Shown piece after piece: positions 40,973-49,740 of a DNA stretch of 64,000 nucleotides (its first letter is position 1; every line of letters begins with the position of its first letter). The stretch is from Ruminococcus sp. (GTDB lineage Bacteria; Bacillota; Clostridia; Oscillospirales; Ruminococcaceae), in contig SVNW01000007.1 in the NCBI GenBank assembly GCA_015066745.1, positions 1 to 64,000 on the forward strand. Reading direction: 5' to 3'. Position numbers and translations under genes: made by a program. The notes beneath the pieces were generated by a model, which saw nothing but the letters and a program-made list of their open reading frames with translations, had not been told where the DNA came from and did no database searches.

Positions 40973-41374
40973 ATGAGTATTTTGGATATGGTCAATGCTA
41001 CCAGCAGAGGCGTGAGCGAAAAAACTAAGAATATGCAGGAACTTGCAAATCTCAAAAGAAAAATCATTTATGAGAGAGAAAGAATCATAGAGATTTTTGC
41101 AGAGATCGGTGAAAAGTTTTATGAAAAAGATCCTTCTGATACAGATTATTCTGATCTCAGAGTTCTTTGCGAAGATATCGATACACGTAAACGCAGAATC
41201 AAGAAGATGCTTTTCAGTGCAAACAACATGAGAGGTTACAAGATCTGCCCTCAGTGTAAAGCTGAAGTAAGCGGAAAGTTCAAGTTCTGCGGTACTTGCG
41301 GAGCAAAAATTCCTGATCCTGAAGATGACGATTTCATGGAAGCTAAGGAAATGGTTAAGGGTATGGAAGATTAA
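40973..41374 (+). CDS. Zinc-ribbon protein with helical N-terminus
   Basis: The 133-residue protein has a charged, probably coiled-coil helix (about 10-85) and a C-terminal zinc ribbon CPQC...CGTC (about 99-117), followed by an acidic tail. Such proteins are frequent in Clostridia and have no known function. It is a single-gene unit between a promoter and a terminator. Confidence 0.75.
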   Translation: MSILDMVNATSRGVSEKTKNMQELANLKRKIIYERERIIEIFAEIGEKFYEKDPSDTDYSDLRVLCEDIDTRKRRIKKMLFSANNMRGYKICPQCKAEVSGKFKFCGTCGAKIPDPEDDDFMEAKEMVKGMED

Positions 41375-41393
41375 TTATTCCATTACATAAAAA

Positions 41394-41446
41394 ATAAAGC
41401 ACTGCTGAAAAATTATTTTTTTGGTAGTGCTTTTGTTTTGTCTTAT
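41394..41446 (+). terminator. Terminator after the zinc-ribbon gene
   Basis: AAAGCACT (41396-41403) pairs with AGTGCTTT (41426-41433), with a T-rich tail. Confidence 0.78.
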
Positions 41447-41463
41447 TTTTTACTGTTCATCTC

Positions 41464-41498
41464 AATCGACATATTTATCATAAAAAAATCGCTATAAT
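41464..41498 (+). promoter_or_regulatory. Possible spoIIG-type promoter of sigE
   Basis: A -10 TATAAT (41493-41498) lies 50 bp before sigE. A -35-like TCGACA (41466-41471) is 21 bp upstream of it, and the reverse strand there reads ATGTCGATT, one mismatch from the Spo0A box core TGTCGAA. The known B. subtilis spoIIG promoter also has an over-long spacer with Spo0A boxes at the -35. The match is suggestive, not proven. Confidence 0.4.
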
Positions 41499-41547
41499 AA
41501 AAATAAAGAAATAACGGTTTTCAAAAATCTCCACAAGGAAAGGATAA

Positions 41548-42273
41548 ATGAAGATGAACAAGGTAACAAGTGTATTTGCAAGATTTAAACTGATCATAGT
41601 AGGGCTGAAGCTGAAAATGACACAGAAAGATGTGTTCTATATAAACGGCTCGGAAAAACTTCCGCCACCGCTCACAAAAGAGGAAGAAGCAGAAACTTTT
41701 GAACTTTTGCTTACAGATGAAAAACTGGCAAGAGAAAGACTTATAGTCCATAATCTGCGACTTGTGGTTTATATCGCCAAAAAATTTGAATCGTCGGGAG
41801 TTGGGGTAGAAGATCTGATATCGATAGGGACTATAGGGCTGATAAAGGCTGTAAAGACTTTCTGTCCTCAGAAACAAATAAAGCTTGCTACATATGCGTC
41901 AAGATGTATAGAAAATGAGATACTTATGTTTCTTAGAAAATCATCTCAGTATAAAAATGAGATATCGATAGATGAACCTCTCAATATCGACTGGGACGGA
42001 AATGAACTTCTGCTTTCGGATATACTTGGTACAGATGACGATGTAGTCAATAAGGGTATAGAACTTGAATCGGAGAAAACAATGCTCATGCAGGCTATAG
42101 ATTCTCTTAAAGGCAGAGAAAAACAAATAATGCAGATGCGTTTCGGACTAGTTGACGGAAAAGAACGTACACAGAAGGAAGTAGCCGATGAGATAGGTAT
42201 ATCCCAGTCATATATTTCACGACTGGAAAAGAGAATTATCAAAAAACTAAGGATAAATTTAGAAAAAATTTAA
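41548..42273 (+). CDS. sigE: Sporulation sigma factor SigE
   Basis: The 241-residue sigma-70 family protein has the SigE-specific core: [61 protein letters not shown], then [20 protein letters not shown] and the region 4 helix-turn-helix ([16 protein letters not shown]). The first 30 residues form a basic amphipathic pro-sequence like that removed by SpoIIGA. No spoIIGA gene is adjacent, unlike the usual spoIIGA-sigE pair. It directs early mother-cell transcription. The ATG at 41548 is used; the ATG at 41554 is equally possible. Confidence 0.93.
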   Translation: MKMNKVTSVFARFKLIIVGLKLKMTQKDVFYINGSEKLPPPLTKEEEAETFELLLTDEKLARERLIVHNLRLVVYIAKKFESSGVGVEDLISIGTIGLIKAVKTFCPQKQIKLATYASRCIENEILMFLRKSSQYKNEISIDEPLNIDWDGNELLLSDILGTDDDVVNKGIELESEKTMLMQAIDSLKGREKQIMQMRFGLVDGKERTQKEVADEIGISQSYISRLEKRIIKKLRINLEKI

Positions 42274-42291
42274 TTGCTTTTTGTGAAAGTA

Positions 42292-42320
42292 TTGATTTTT
42301 TGAGAGTTATGTTGTATAAT
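42292..42320 (+). promoter_or_regulatory. Promoter of the FHA gene
   Basis: TTGATT (42292-42297) and TATAAT (42315-42320) are 17 bp apart. Confidence 0.7.
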
Positions 42321-42365
42321 TAAGGAAGACTAAAAATTAAACAGTTGTGTTAAGGAGATTGAAAA

Positions 42366-43622
42366 ATGAAAAGTTATATTCTCGAAGAAGAAAACAGAAA
42401 ATATCTTGTATATGAACCTGATAATGATGATACTCTTGATAAAGTAGCAATGGGTATGCTTGAAAACAACGAGATAGACGGGCTTATTCCGTTTACTATC
42501 AATGGTATCGATGACAAGATAATAGTGAGATATGATGTCACAGGATTGTCGCAGTTTTCCGAAATGCTCGGAGATTGCCTGAAAAAAGAAAAAATACTCG
42601 ATATATTAAACCAGATATTAGATATATATTCGGAAGTTGAAAGATATCTGATAGAGTCCGAATCGATCATACTTGATTATGAAAAAATCTTCTATAAGAA
42701 GGAAAACGGAAAACTTTTCTTTATCGTTTCACCTGTTGCCGATAAAAATACAGGCAATCCGGAACTGAAAGTATTCCTTAAAAATTACATATGCCAGGTC
42801 AGATTTGACAGTACAGAAAATTGCGATTATATCGGAAAAATGCTCGGATATCTCAATAGCAGTTCTGTTTTTTCCGAAACTGATTTCAAATATATACTTG
42901 ATTCACAGTTTGAAAGTAAACATCAGGAAGTTACACCTGAAAAGATCACAGTTTCCGAATCAGAGGAAATTCACGTACCGGAATACACAATAAAAAAACC
43001 ACAGTATGAAGAAGAAGCGTCAGAAAAATTTGCCGATATCGCTTCAGAAGTAATAGATGAACCTGAAAATGACCCTGAACAGAGCTTCAAGATACCGCTT
43101 GACAGTTTTGCCGATGATGAAGAAGATGATGAAAATAAGAGCAAAAAAGGCCTTTTTTCTATGTTCTTTAAAGAAAAAGATTCAAAAAACAAAAATAAAT
43201 CCAGAAAAAAAGATGATGACAGCGATGATAAGTTCAAGGTTGATTTTTGCGACAAAGACGGTGAAATAATTTCAGAAATGACTGATGAAAACGCTACTGT
43301 CTGCATCAGAGGAAATCATGGCAGGGAAAAGGCATCATTTTTACTGCGTATAAAAAATAACGAAAGAATATTTATAAAGAAAAATAATTTTAAGATAGGC
43401 ACAGAGAAAAAATCCGTTGATTACTGCATAACAGACAATACAGCAGTCAGCAGAATGCACGCAAAGATAGTAAAGAAAAATGATATTTATTTTATCGTGG
43501 ACAACAATTCTACAAATCATACTTATCTCAACGACCATGCTATAAAAGAAAATTTTGAGATGAGATTGCAGGATAAGAGCAGAATAAAACTTGCAGATGA
43601 AGAGTTCGTTTTTTATATGTAA
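42366..43622 (+). CDS. FHA domain protein with DUF6382-like N-terminus
   Basis: The 418-residue protein has an N-terminal domain (about 1-170) of the DUF6382 type, often found with FHA in Clostridia. A long acidic, then lysine-rich, disordered linker follows (about 190-300), then a C-terminal FHA domain (about 335-415: FKIGTEKKSVDYCI, AVSRMHAKIV, DNNSTNHTYLN). FHA domains bind phosphothreonine, so it is probably a partner of a Ser/Thr kinase not seen here. AAGGAG precedes the ATG. Confidence 0.85.
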   Translation: MKSYILEEENRKYLVYEPDNDDTLDKVAMGMLENNEIDGLIPFTINGIDDKIIVRYDVTGLSQFSEMLGDCLKKEKILDILNQILDIYSEVERYLIESESIILDYEKIFYKKENGKLFFIVSPVADKNTGNPELKVFLKNYICQVRFDSTENCDYIGKMLGYLNSSSVFSETDFKYILDSQFESKHQEVTPEKITVSESEEIHVPEYTIKKPQYEEEASEKFADIASEVIDEPENDPEQSFKIPLDSFADDEEDDENKSKKGLFSMFFKEKDSKNKNKSRKKDDDSDDKFKVDFCDKDGEIISEMTDENATVCIRGNHGREKASFLLRIKNNERIFIKKNNFKIGTEKKSVDYCITDNTAVSRMHAKIVKKNDIYFIVDNNSTNHTYLNDHAIKENFEMRLQDKSRIKLADEEFVFYM

Positions 43623-43624
43623 AA

Positions 43625-43671
43625 AACACAGCTTCCGCATATATGTTATGACGGAAGCTGTTATTTTTTTA
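43625..43671 (+). terminator. Terminator after the FHA gene
   Basis: CAGCTTCCG (43629-43637) pairs with CGGAAGCTG (43652-43660), followed by a T7 run. Confidence 0.88.
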
Positions 43672-43695
43672 GTTTGAAAGCAGGAGTGTTTAGTT

Positions 43696-44358
43696 GTGAT
43701 AAATGTTTATTATTTATTTGTTGATACCAAAAAAAGCTTTGAGCAGTACAGAAAATATATGAGATTTGTCTTTGAAAACAGACAGAAAAAAATAGAACGC
43801 TACTATTTTGATCATTCTAAGATAACATCTCTTTTTGCAGGGCTTCTTTCTGCAGGTATTATTTCCGAGAGTACCGGTATACCTTTTGATAAGATTAAAT
43901 TTTGTGAGAGTGAAAACGGAAAACCATACGTATGTGACGCAAAAGATTATCATTTTTCTCTTTCACACTCAGGTAACTGTATAGCTTTTGCAGAAAACAC
44001 CGAACCTGTAGGGATAGATACAGAGGAAATCAAAGATGCAAAGACAGATATTGCAAAAAAATATTTTGTAAATGAAGAATATGAATATATAAAAAACAAC
44101 CAAAGCCCCGATAAAGCATTTTTTGAGATATGGACCAAAAAAGAAGCATATGTAAAAATGACAGGAGAGGGAATACTGCGTGGATTTGATACCTTCAGCA
44201 CATTTGAATCAAAAATAAAAGATAAATTTTACACCTGGCAACAAGGACAATATATGTTTTCTGTATATTCTGATGATCTCACATCTGATATTGTCAATAT
44301 AAAGGAAATATCTGAAACAGAATTATTAAAAAAATTCGATGATTTTATATTTGTATAA
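43696..44358 (+). CDS. 4'-phosphopantetheinyl transferase (Sfp type)
   Basis: The 220-residue enzyme has the Sfp-family motifs FSLSHSGNC, VGIDTEEI (magnesium-binding) and WTKKEAYVKMTGEGI. It transfers phosphopantetheine from CoA to acyl or peptidyl carrier proteins. No carrier or synthase gene is adjacent, so it may serve fatty-acid ACP or a distant cluster. The start is GTG at 43696, with CAGGAG upstream. Confidence 0.88.
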   Translation: MINVYYLFVDTKKSFEQYRKYMRFVFENRQKKIERYYFDHSKITSLFAGLLSAGIISESTGIPFDKIKFCESENGKPYVCDAKDYHFSLSHSGNCIAFAENTEPVGIDTEEIKDAKTDIAKKYFVNEEYEYIKNNQSPDKAFFEIWTKKEAYVKMTGEGILRGFDTFSTFESKIKDKFYTWQQGQYMFSVYSDDLTSDIVNIKEISETELLKKFDDFIFV

Positions 44359-44376
44359 CTAATCTAATTAACGTTA

Positions 44377-44405
44377 TTGACTTTCTGCACAAAATATGAT
44401 AAAAT
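44377..44405 (+). promoter_or_regulatory. Promoter of the GH3 gene
   Basis: TTGACT (44377-44382) and TAAAAT (44400-44405) are 17 bp apart, about 50 bp before the start. Confidence 0.68.
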
Positions 44406-44453
44406 ATTTATAAAATATCTTGTTAATATATAAATTTGTTTAGGAGGGAAAAA

Positions 44454-47201
44454 ATGAAAACAAATCTTGATTGGAATCAATACATAGAAAAAGCAGTAGA
44501 GGTTGTTTCGGAAGGTGCAGTTCTTCTGAAAAATGATAATAAAGTACTGCCTGTAAATATCGATGATGAAATAGCGCTTTTCGGAAGAATGCAGTTGCAC
44601 TATTATAAGAGCGGTACGGGTTCAGGTGGTATGGTTAATGTCACCAAAGTCACCGGTATACTTGAAGGTCTTCTTGAAAGCGGAGTAAAGCTTGACAAGG
44701 AGCTTATGGAAGTATATAAAAAATGGGATGAAGAAAATCCGTTTGACATAGGCAGTGGCTGGGGCGGAGAACCGTGGTCACAAAAAGAGATGGAGTTAAG
44801 TGATGAACTTGTTGAGAATGTAGCAAAAAGATGTTCTGTTGCTATCGTCATCATTGCCAGAACGGCAGGCGAAGAACAGGATAACAAACTTGAAAAAGGT
44901 GCGTATTATCTTTCTGACGCAGAATCTGATATGCTAAAGAAAGTCAGAGCAAAGTTTGAGAAGGTTATTGTTCTGCTTAATACAGGCGGAATAATCGACA
45001 TGAGCTTTATAGATGACTGCGATCCCGATGCCGTTATGTATGTATGGCAGGGCGGAATGACTGGCGGAACAGGAATTGCCAATGTTATAACAGGTAAGGT
45101 AAATCCGTCAGGAAAGTTGCCTGATACTATAGCATATAATATTTCCGACTATTCGTCTGATGAAAACTTCGGAAGTACAGAAAGAAATATATATGCAGAA
45201 GATATTTATGTCGGATACAGATATTTTGAAACCTTTGCAAAAGATAAAGTAAGATATCCTTTTGGATTTGGTCTTTCATATACGCAGTTTGAAATATCGG
45301 TTGACAGTATAAAGCGTGAAGAAGATACATGGAGCTTTGACGTAAGTGTAAAAAATACCGGTGACGTTCCGGGAAAAGAAGTTATTCAGGTTTATTGCAG
45401 TTCTCCGCAGGGCAAACTCGGAAAGCCTGCTAAAAATCTTTGCGGATATGAAAAGACACCACTGCTTGATGCCGGCAAGTCTTGTACAATCAGAATAAAT
45501 GTTGATATAAGTGATATAGCTTCATTTGATGACAGCGGACTTACAGGAAATCAATCCTGTTTTGTTGTTGAAAAGGGAGAGTATGCTTTTTATGTCGGTA
45601 CAGATGTAAGGAATGCTTCAAAAACACATACATTCAGTTTTGATAAGGACATTGTTACAGAGCGTCTTTCATCGGCGCTTGCACCGGTTATAGAGTTTGA
45701 AAGAATCAGACCGGTTACTGATGAAAACGGTCAGCTGGTTATTTCAAAAGAAAAAGTATCGGCGTATGGCTATGATGAGCAGAAAAGACGCAGTCAGAGT
45801 CTGCCTTCCGAAATAAAACAAACAGGAAATCAGGGATTAAAACTTTCAGATGTTGCTTTGGGTAAATGTACAATGGAACAGTTTATTGCCCAGCTGTCAG
45901 ACTATGAACTTTCATGTATTATCAGAGGCGAAGGAATGGGAAGCCCGAAAGTTACACCGGGAACAGCATCTGCTTTCGGTGGTGTAACAAAAGAACTGTT
46001 AGCCTACGGAATACCATGTGCGTGTTGTGCAGACGGACCTTCGGGAATGCGTCTTGACTGCGGTACTAAAGCTTTCAGCCTTCCGAATGGTACTCTTATC
46101 GCCTCAACTTTTAACAAAAAAATCATTACAGAACTTTATGGTTTCCTCGGACTTGAAATGGTTTCAAACAAAGTTGAATGTCTTCTCGGTCCCGGAATGA
46201 ACATACATCGCCATATGTTAAACGGAAGAAATTTTGAATATTTTTCAGAAGATCCTTACCTTACAGGAACTATGGCTGCCGCTGAAATTACAGGGTTAAA
46301 AGAAAGCGGTGTAACAGGTACTTTAAAACATTTCTGCGGAAATAATCAGGAAACAGGCAGACATACGATTGATTCCGTTATTTCACAGAGAGCTTTGCGT
46401 GAAATATACCTCAAAGGCTTTGAGATAGCAGTTAAAAAAGGAAAAGCCGATTCTATCATGACTACATACGGTTCTGTAAACGGTTTATGGACAGCAGGAA
46501 GCTATGACCTTAACACAGAGATTCTCAGAAATGAATGGGGATTTGAAGGTTTTGTCATGACAGACTGGTGGGCAAATATAAATGAAAGAGAACTTGAACC
46601 TGATAAACAGAATTTATCAGCAATGACTATGGCACAAAATGATGTTTACATGGTTTGTGCTGACGGTGGAAAAAATGATGACAATACTCTTGAGTGCCTT
46701 ACTGCAGGAATTCTTACTCGTGGAGAACTTCAAAGAAATGCGATGAATATCTGTAACTTCCTCATAAACACTCAGGCTATGAAAAGACTTTGCAATGAAG
46801 AAGTGTCTGTAACTATCATAAATTCTAATGATAAGGAAGCAAATGATGAAAAACCTGTTGTTTTTTATGAGATGAATGACACTCTTGAACTTCCTCTTGA
46901 AGATATATGCACAGACAAGGACACAAGTTACTGTTTTGCTCTGACTGTTAATAAGCAGGGTATGTTCAAAGTAACTGTTACAGCCTCTTCAAAGCAGAGT
47001 GAACTTGCACAGATACCTGTAACTTTATACAGTATGGGTACTGCAAGTGCTGTATTTACATGGAACGGAACAAACGGAGAACCTGTATCGTTTGAAAAGA
47101 CGATACCTATTTATTCACGTTTTACAAATATCCGTCTTTACTTTGCTCAGAGCGGTCTTGATATGATAAGTATAAAATTTGAAAAAATAGCAGATCGGTA
47201 A
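44454..47201 (+). CDS. Circularly permuted GH3 beta-glycosidase
   Basis: The 915-residue protein has GH3 domains in reversed order. The C-terminal-type alpha/beta domain comes first (about 15-270: EGAVLLKNDNKVLPV, GRMQLHYYKSGTGSGG, WQGGMTGGTGIANVITG). A fibronectin-III-like domain follows (about 280-380). The catalytic barrel is last (about 460-760), with GTLKHFCGNNQE and the nucleophile aspartate 704 in FVMTDWWA. A beta-sandwich of about 130 residues ends the protein. No signal peptide is present, so it likely hydrolyses imported oligosaccharides in the cytoplasm. AGGAGGG precedes the ATG at 44454. Confidence 0.92.
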   Translation: MKTNLDWNQYIEKAVEVVSEGAVLLKNDNKVLPVNIDDEIALFGRMQLHYYKSGTGSGGMVNVTKVTGILEGLLESGVKLDKELMEVYKKWDEENPFDIGSGWGGEPWSQKEMELSDELVENVAKRCSVAIVIIARTAGEEQDNKLEKGAYYLSDAESDMLKKVRAKFEKVIVLLNTGGIIDMSFIDDCDPDAVMYVWQGGMTGGTGIANVITGKVNPSGKLPDTIAYNISDYSSDENFGSTERNIYAEDIYVGYRYFETFAKDKVRYPFGFGLSYTQFEISVDSIKREEDTWSFDVSVKNTGDVPGKEVIQVYCSSPQGKLGKPAKNLCGYEKTPLLDAGKSCTIRINVDISDIASFDDSGLTGNQSCFVVEKGEYAFYVGTDVRNASKTHTFSFDKDIVTERLSSALAPVIEFERIRPVTDENGQLVISKEKVSAYGYDEQKRRSQSLPSEIKQTGNQGLKLSDVALGKCTMEQFIAQLSDYELSCIIRGEGMGSPKVTPGTASAFGGVTKELLAYGIPCACCADGPSGMRLDCGTKAFSLPNGTLIASTFNKKIITELYGFLGLEMVSNKVECLLGPGMNIHRHMLNGRNFEYFSEDPYLTGTMAAAEITGLKESGVTGTLKHFCGNNQETGRHTIDSVISQRALREIYLKGFEIAVKKGKADSIMTTYGSVNGLWTAGSYDLNTEILRNEWGFEGFVMTDWWANINERELEPDKQNLSAMTMAQNDVYMVCADGGKNDDNTLECLTAGILTRGELQRNAMNICNFLINTQAMKRLCNEEVSVTIINSNDKEANDEKPVVFYEMNDTLELPLEDICTDKDTSYCFALTVNKQGMFKVTVTASSKQSELAQIPVTLYSMGTASAVFTWNGTNGEPVSFEKTIPIYSRFTNIRLYFAQSGLDMISIKFEKIADR

Positions 47202-47207
47202 TATATC

Positions 47208-47255
47208 CTTATCCGGATTGTGAGTATATGTTGACTTTCTTACAGTCCGGATATA
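47208..47255. terminator. Convergent terminator hairpin overlapping the flippase gene end
   Basis: TATCCGGATTGTGAG (47210-47224) pairs imperfectly with CTTACAGTCCGGATA (47239-47253). It sits between the GH3 gene and the convergent flippase gene and overlaps the latter's last codons. Confidence 0.65.
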
Positions 47256-48745
47256 TCTTTTGAAATTTTGAATGTGTTTTTCAGAGATTTCAGAGTAAAC
47301 ATATATACAGATAAACTGATAATGATATATGAGGCTATCTGAAGTATTATATGCAGTGAGTCAAGATGAAGAACGGCTCTTAGCATCGATGATATCTGCC
47401 AGGATACAATTATTGAAATAAGCGGAGTAAGAAGGTAACCTGAAAAAGTGAACCTGATATCATAAGTTTTTGATATTACTATTATTCTTGCGATATTGCA
47501 TGCGATATTGCTCATATAATATGAAACTGCTATTCCGTAAAATCCCATAAGCGGAACACAGATGAGCAGAACAGAAATTCTTACTATGTATTCTGCAAGA
47601 TAGTTCAGTGATGAAAAACTATGCTTTCCCAGTCCTTTTATTATTCCTTCGAGTACTATCTCAAGATAAATAAAAGGAATAACAGGAGAAAGAAGTGCTA
47701 TCATTTTTCCGGCAGAAGATTCATTACTTACAAGAGAGCCTATTTCGTTTCCGTAGGTAGCAAGAATGCTGACAATAAAAATGGAGTATATTATAGTTTT
47801 GCTTATCACGTCGCTTATAAGGTCGAGATTTTTAAATTTTTCACCTGACAGACGATGCTTTGAGATTTCGGGAACGAGTATCATGGAAAGACAGGAAAGA
47901 AGCATTGATGGAAAAAATATTACCGGTAAAACTACCGCTTCAAATATTCCGTAGTAACTTAGTGCTTCGGAGGTGTTGCAACCGCTTTGTCTGAGTGTTA
48001 CAGGAACGAGTGCGTCATTGGCGGTGCTGAGGATACATGGTATATAACTGTTGAGTATGATTGGAATAAGTTTGCAGATGTATTTTCCGAAACTTACAGA
48101 GGCTTTTGAGTGTTCACTGAACTTCTTTTCCGGAAGAGATGCAAGAAGAATGATAAGACAGGATACTTCACTGCAAATAGTGCTTATCGCTATTGCGGTA
48201 TAAACAGATATCATATTCTGAGGTATAAGTATTCCTGCTGATACAGCCATGATAAATGATTTTATCAGAAATGCAGCAGCTTCTGAAACAGCCGGTATTA
48301 TTACTTTTCTGTTTGCATGGAAGTATCCCTTGATACAAGAGCCGAGTGCTGCCGCAGGAAGTGACAGGGCAAGCATTCTTACTGCTGTTATGCATTCGGG
48401 ATTTTTTATGATATTTGTACTTATAGGACGTGCCATGATAAATACGATCACTGCAGAGGTAATACTGAGAATAAGGGAAAAGGTTAAAGAATATCTGAAT
48501 ATTTTCTGAGGACAGCCTTCTTTTTTACCTTTTTCTTCTGCTACAAACCTGCTTGTAGAAACAAATATATTTCCGTTTGAAATTATTATTGCAAACGTGA
48601 AAAAAGCATATATCAAAGACATAAGTCCAAGATTTTCCGAGCCTAGCATACGTGTAATAAAGATATTGAGTATAAGGGACAGGATTTGTGTTGTCAGTTG
48701 CATCAGAGTCAAAAATATAGTGTCTTTTGTAACGTTTTTTTCCAT
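47240..48745 (-). CDS. SpoVB-like MOP flippase
   Basis: The 501-residue protein has about fourteen membrane helices and the MOP/SpoVB pattern: NIFITRMLGSENLGLMSLIYA at the start, then KGYFHANRKVIIPAVSEAAAF and LEGIIKGLGKHSFSSLNY. SpoVB-type proteins move lipid-linked peptidoglycan precursors for spore cortex; related ones move other polysaccharide precursors. Cortex synthesis is possible but not proven. AAAGGAAG precedes the ATG. The upstream 250 bp is a divergent intergenic region shared with the LUD gene. Confidence 0.85.
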   Translation of the reverse strand: MEKNVTKDTIFLTLMQLTTQILSLILNIFITRMLGSENLGLMSLIYAFFTFAIIISNGNIFVSTSRFVAEEKGKKEGCPQKIFRYSLTFSLILSITSAVIVFIMARPISTNIIKNPECITAVRMLALSLPAAALGSCIKGYFHANRKVIIPAVSEAAAFLIKSFIMAVSAGILIPQNMISVYTAIAISTICSEVSCLIILLASLPEKKFSEHSKASVSFGKYICKLIPIILNSYIPCILSTANDALVPVTLRQSGCNTSEALSYYGIFEAVVLPVIFFPSMLLSCLSMILVPEISKHRLSGEKFKNLDLISDVISKTIIYSIFIVSILATYGNEIGSLVSNESSAGKMIALLSPVIPFIYLEIVLEGIIKGLGKHSFSSLNYLAEYIVRISVLLICVPLMGFYGIAVSYYMSNIACNIARIIVISKTYDIRFTFSGYLLTPLISIIVSWQISSMLRAVLHLDSLHIILQIASYIIISLSVYMFTLKSLKNTFKISKDISGL

Positions 48746-48907
48746 GTTGATCTTCCTTTAAAATATATTTATCAATAAATAAATATTAAAGATTTGTTTT
48801 AAATATGATTAGAAACGTTATCAATGTTATTTTGCACTAATTTTATATATGTTTTTTGTAGTATTCTTAAAAAAATTCTTTTTTAAAAAAATAAAGAATA
48901 AAAACTA

Positions 48908-48936
48908 TCGACAAATACAAAATAATTATGTATAAT
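48908..48936 (+). promoter_or_regulatory. Promoter of the LUD gene
   Basis: TCGACA (48908-48913) and TATAAT (48931-48936) are 17 bp apart. Confidence 0.65.
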
Positions 48937-48995
48937 TGAAATATAAACAGTAAAATCAACTAAAATGCTGTTGTATTTATGAAGGGAGTTTTATT

Positions 48996-49664
48996 ATGGA
49001 TGAAAATATGAAGAGTGTTGTTCTTAACCGCATAAACAGAACAGCGGCTGCACTTAAGAAGAACAATATGGAGTTTCACTATGCAGAATCAAAGATGGAA
49101 GTTCTCACTATAATCAGCAATCTTTTGAAAACAGGGGACGTAGTAGCAACAGGGGGTTCAGTTACTCTTGATGAGTGTGGAGTTATCAATTTTCTGAAAT
49201 CAGATAAATATAAGTTCCTCGACAGAACAGCTATAGATACTGACAAGATGGATCAGCTGTACAGAGCTTCTTTTAACGCTGACGCTTACATATGCAGTGC
49301 AAATGCGGTAACAGAAAACGGTGAACTTTACAATGTTGACGGAAATAGTAACCGAATTGCCGCAATATGCTACGGTCCAAAATCAGTTATCGTTGTCGTA
49401 GGTTACAACAAGATAGTCTGTAACCTTGATGAAGCTGTAAACAAAGTAAAGACTGTTACAGCTCCTGCTAACTGCCAGCGCCTTACATGTGCTACACACT
49501 GCTATGAAAAGGGAAAATGTACTTCTGAAAGCAGAGGACTTAATTCTATCACTGACGGATGTGATTCTGATTCGAGAATATGCTGTAATTACCTGATCTC
49601 AGCTCATCAGCGTATTAAAAACAGAATAAAGGTTATAATAGTAGGCGAAAAATTGGGCTATTAA
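48996..49664 (+). CDS. LUD domain protein (lactate-utilisation type)
   Basis: The 222-residue protein has the LUD/DUF162 pattern: GDVVATGGSVTLDECGVINFL, NADAYICSANAVTENGELYNVDG and KSVIVVVGYNKIVCNLDEA. It has a cysteine-rich C-terminal part (CATHCYEKGKC, CDSDSRICC) that could hold a metal. Stand-alone LUD proteins are common in anaerobes and their reaction is unknown. The lutAB partners are absent. Confidence 0.85.
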   Translation: MDENMKSVVLNRINRTAAALKKNNMEFHYAESKMEVLTIISNLLKTGDVVATGGSVTLDECGVINFLKSDKYKFLDRTAIDTDKMDQLYRASFNADAYICSANAVTENGELYNVDGNSNRIAAICYGPKSVIVVVGYNKIVCNLDEAVNKVKTVTAPANCQRLTCATHCYEKGKCTSESRGLNSITDGCDSDSRICCNYLISAHQRIKNRIKVIIVGEKLGY

Positions 49665-49667
49665 AAA

Positions 49668-49710
49668 TAAAACAAGGAACAACAGAGTATGCTGTTCCTT
49701 GTTTTTTTGG
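49668..49710 (+). terminator. Terminator after the LUD gene
   Basis: AACAAGGAACA (49671-49681) pairs with TGTTCCTTGTT (49693-49703), followed by T7. Confidence 0.9.
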
Positions 49711-49740
49711 GGAATAATTAAGAGAATGGAATATGAGACC

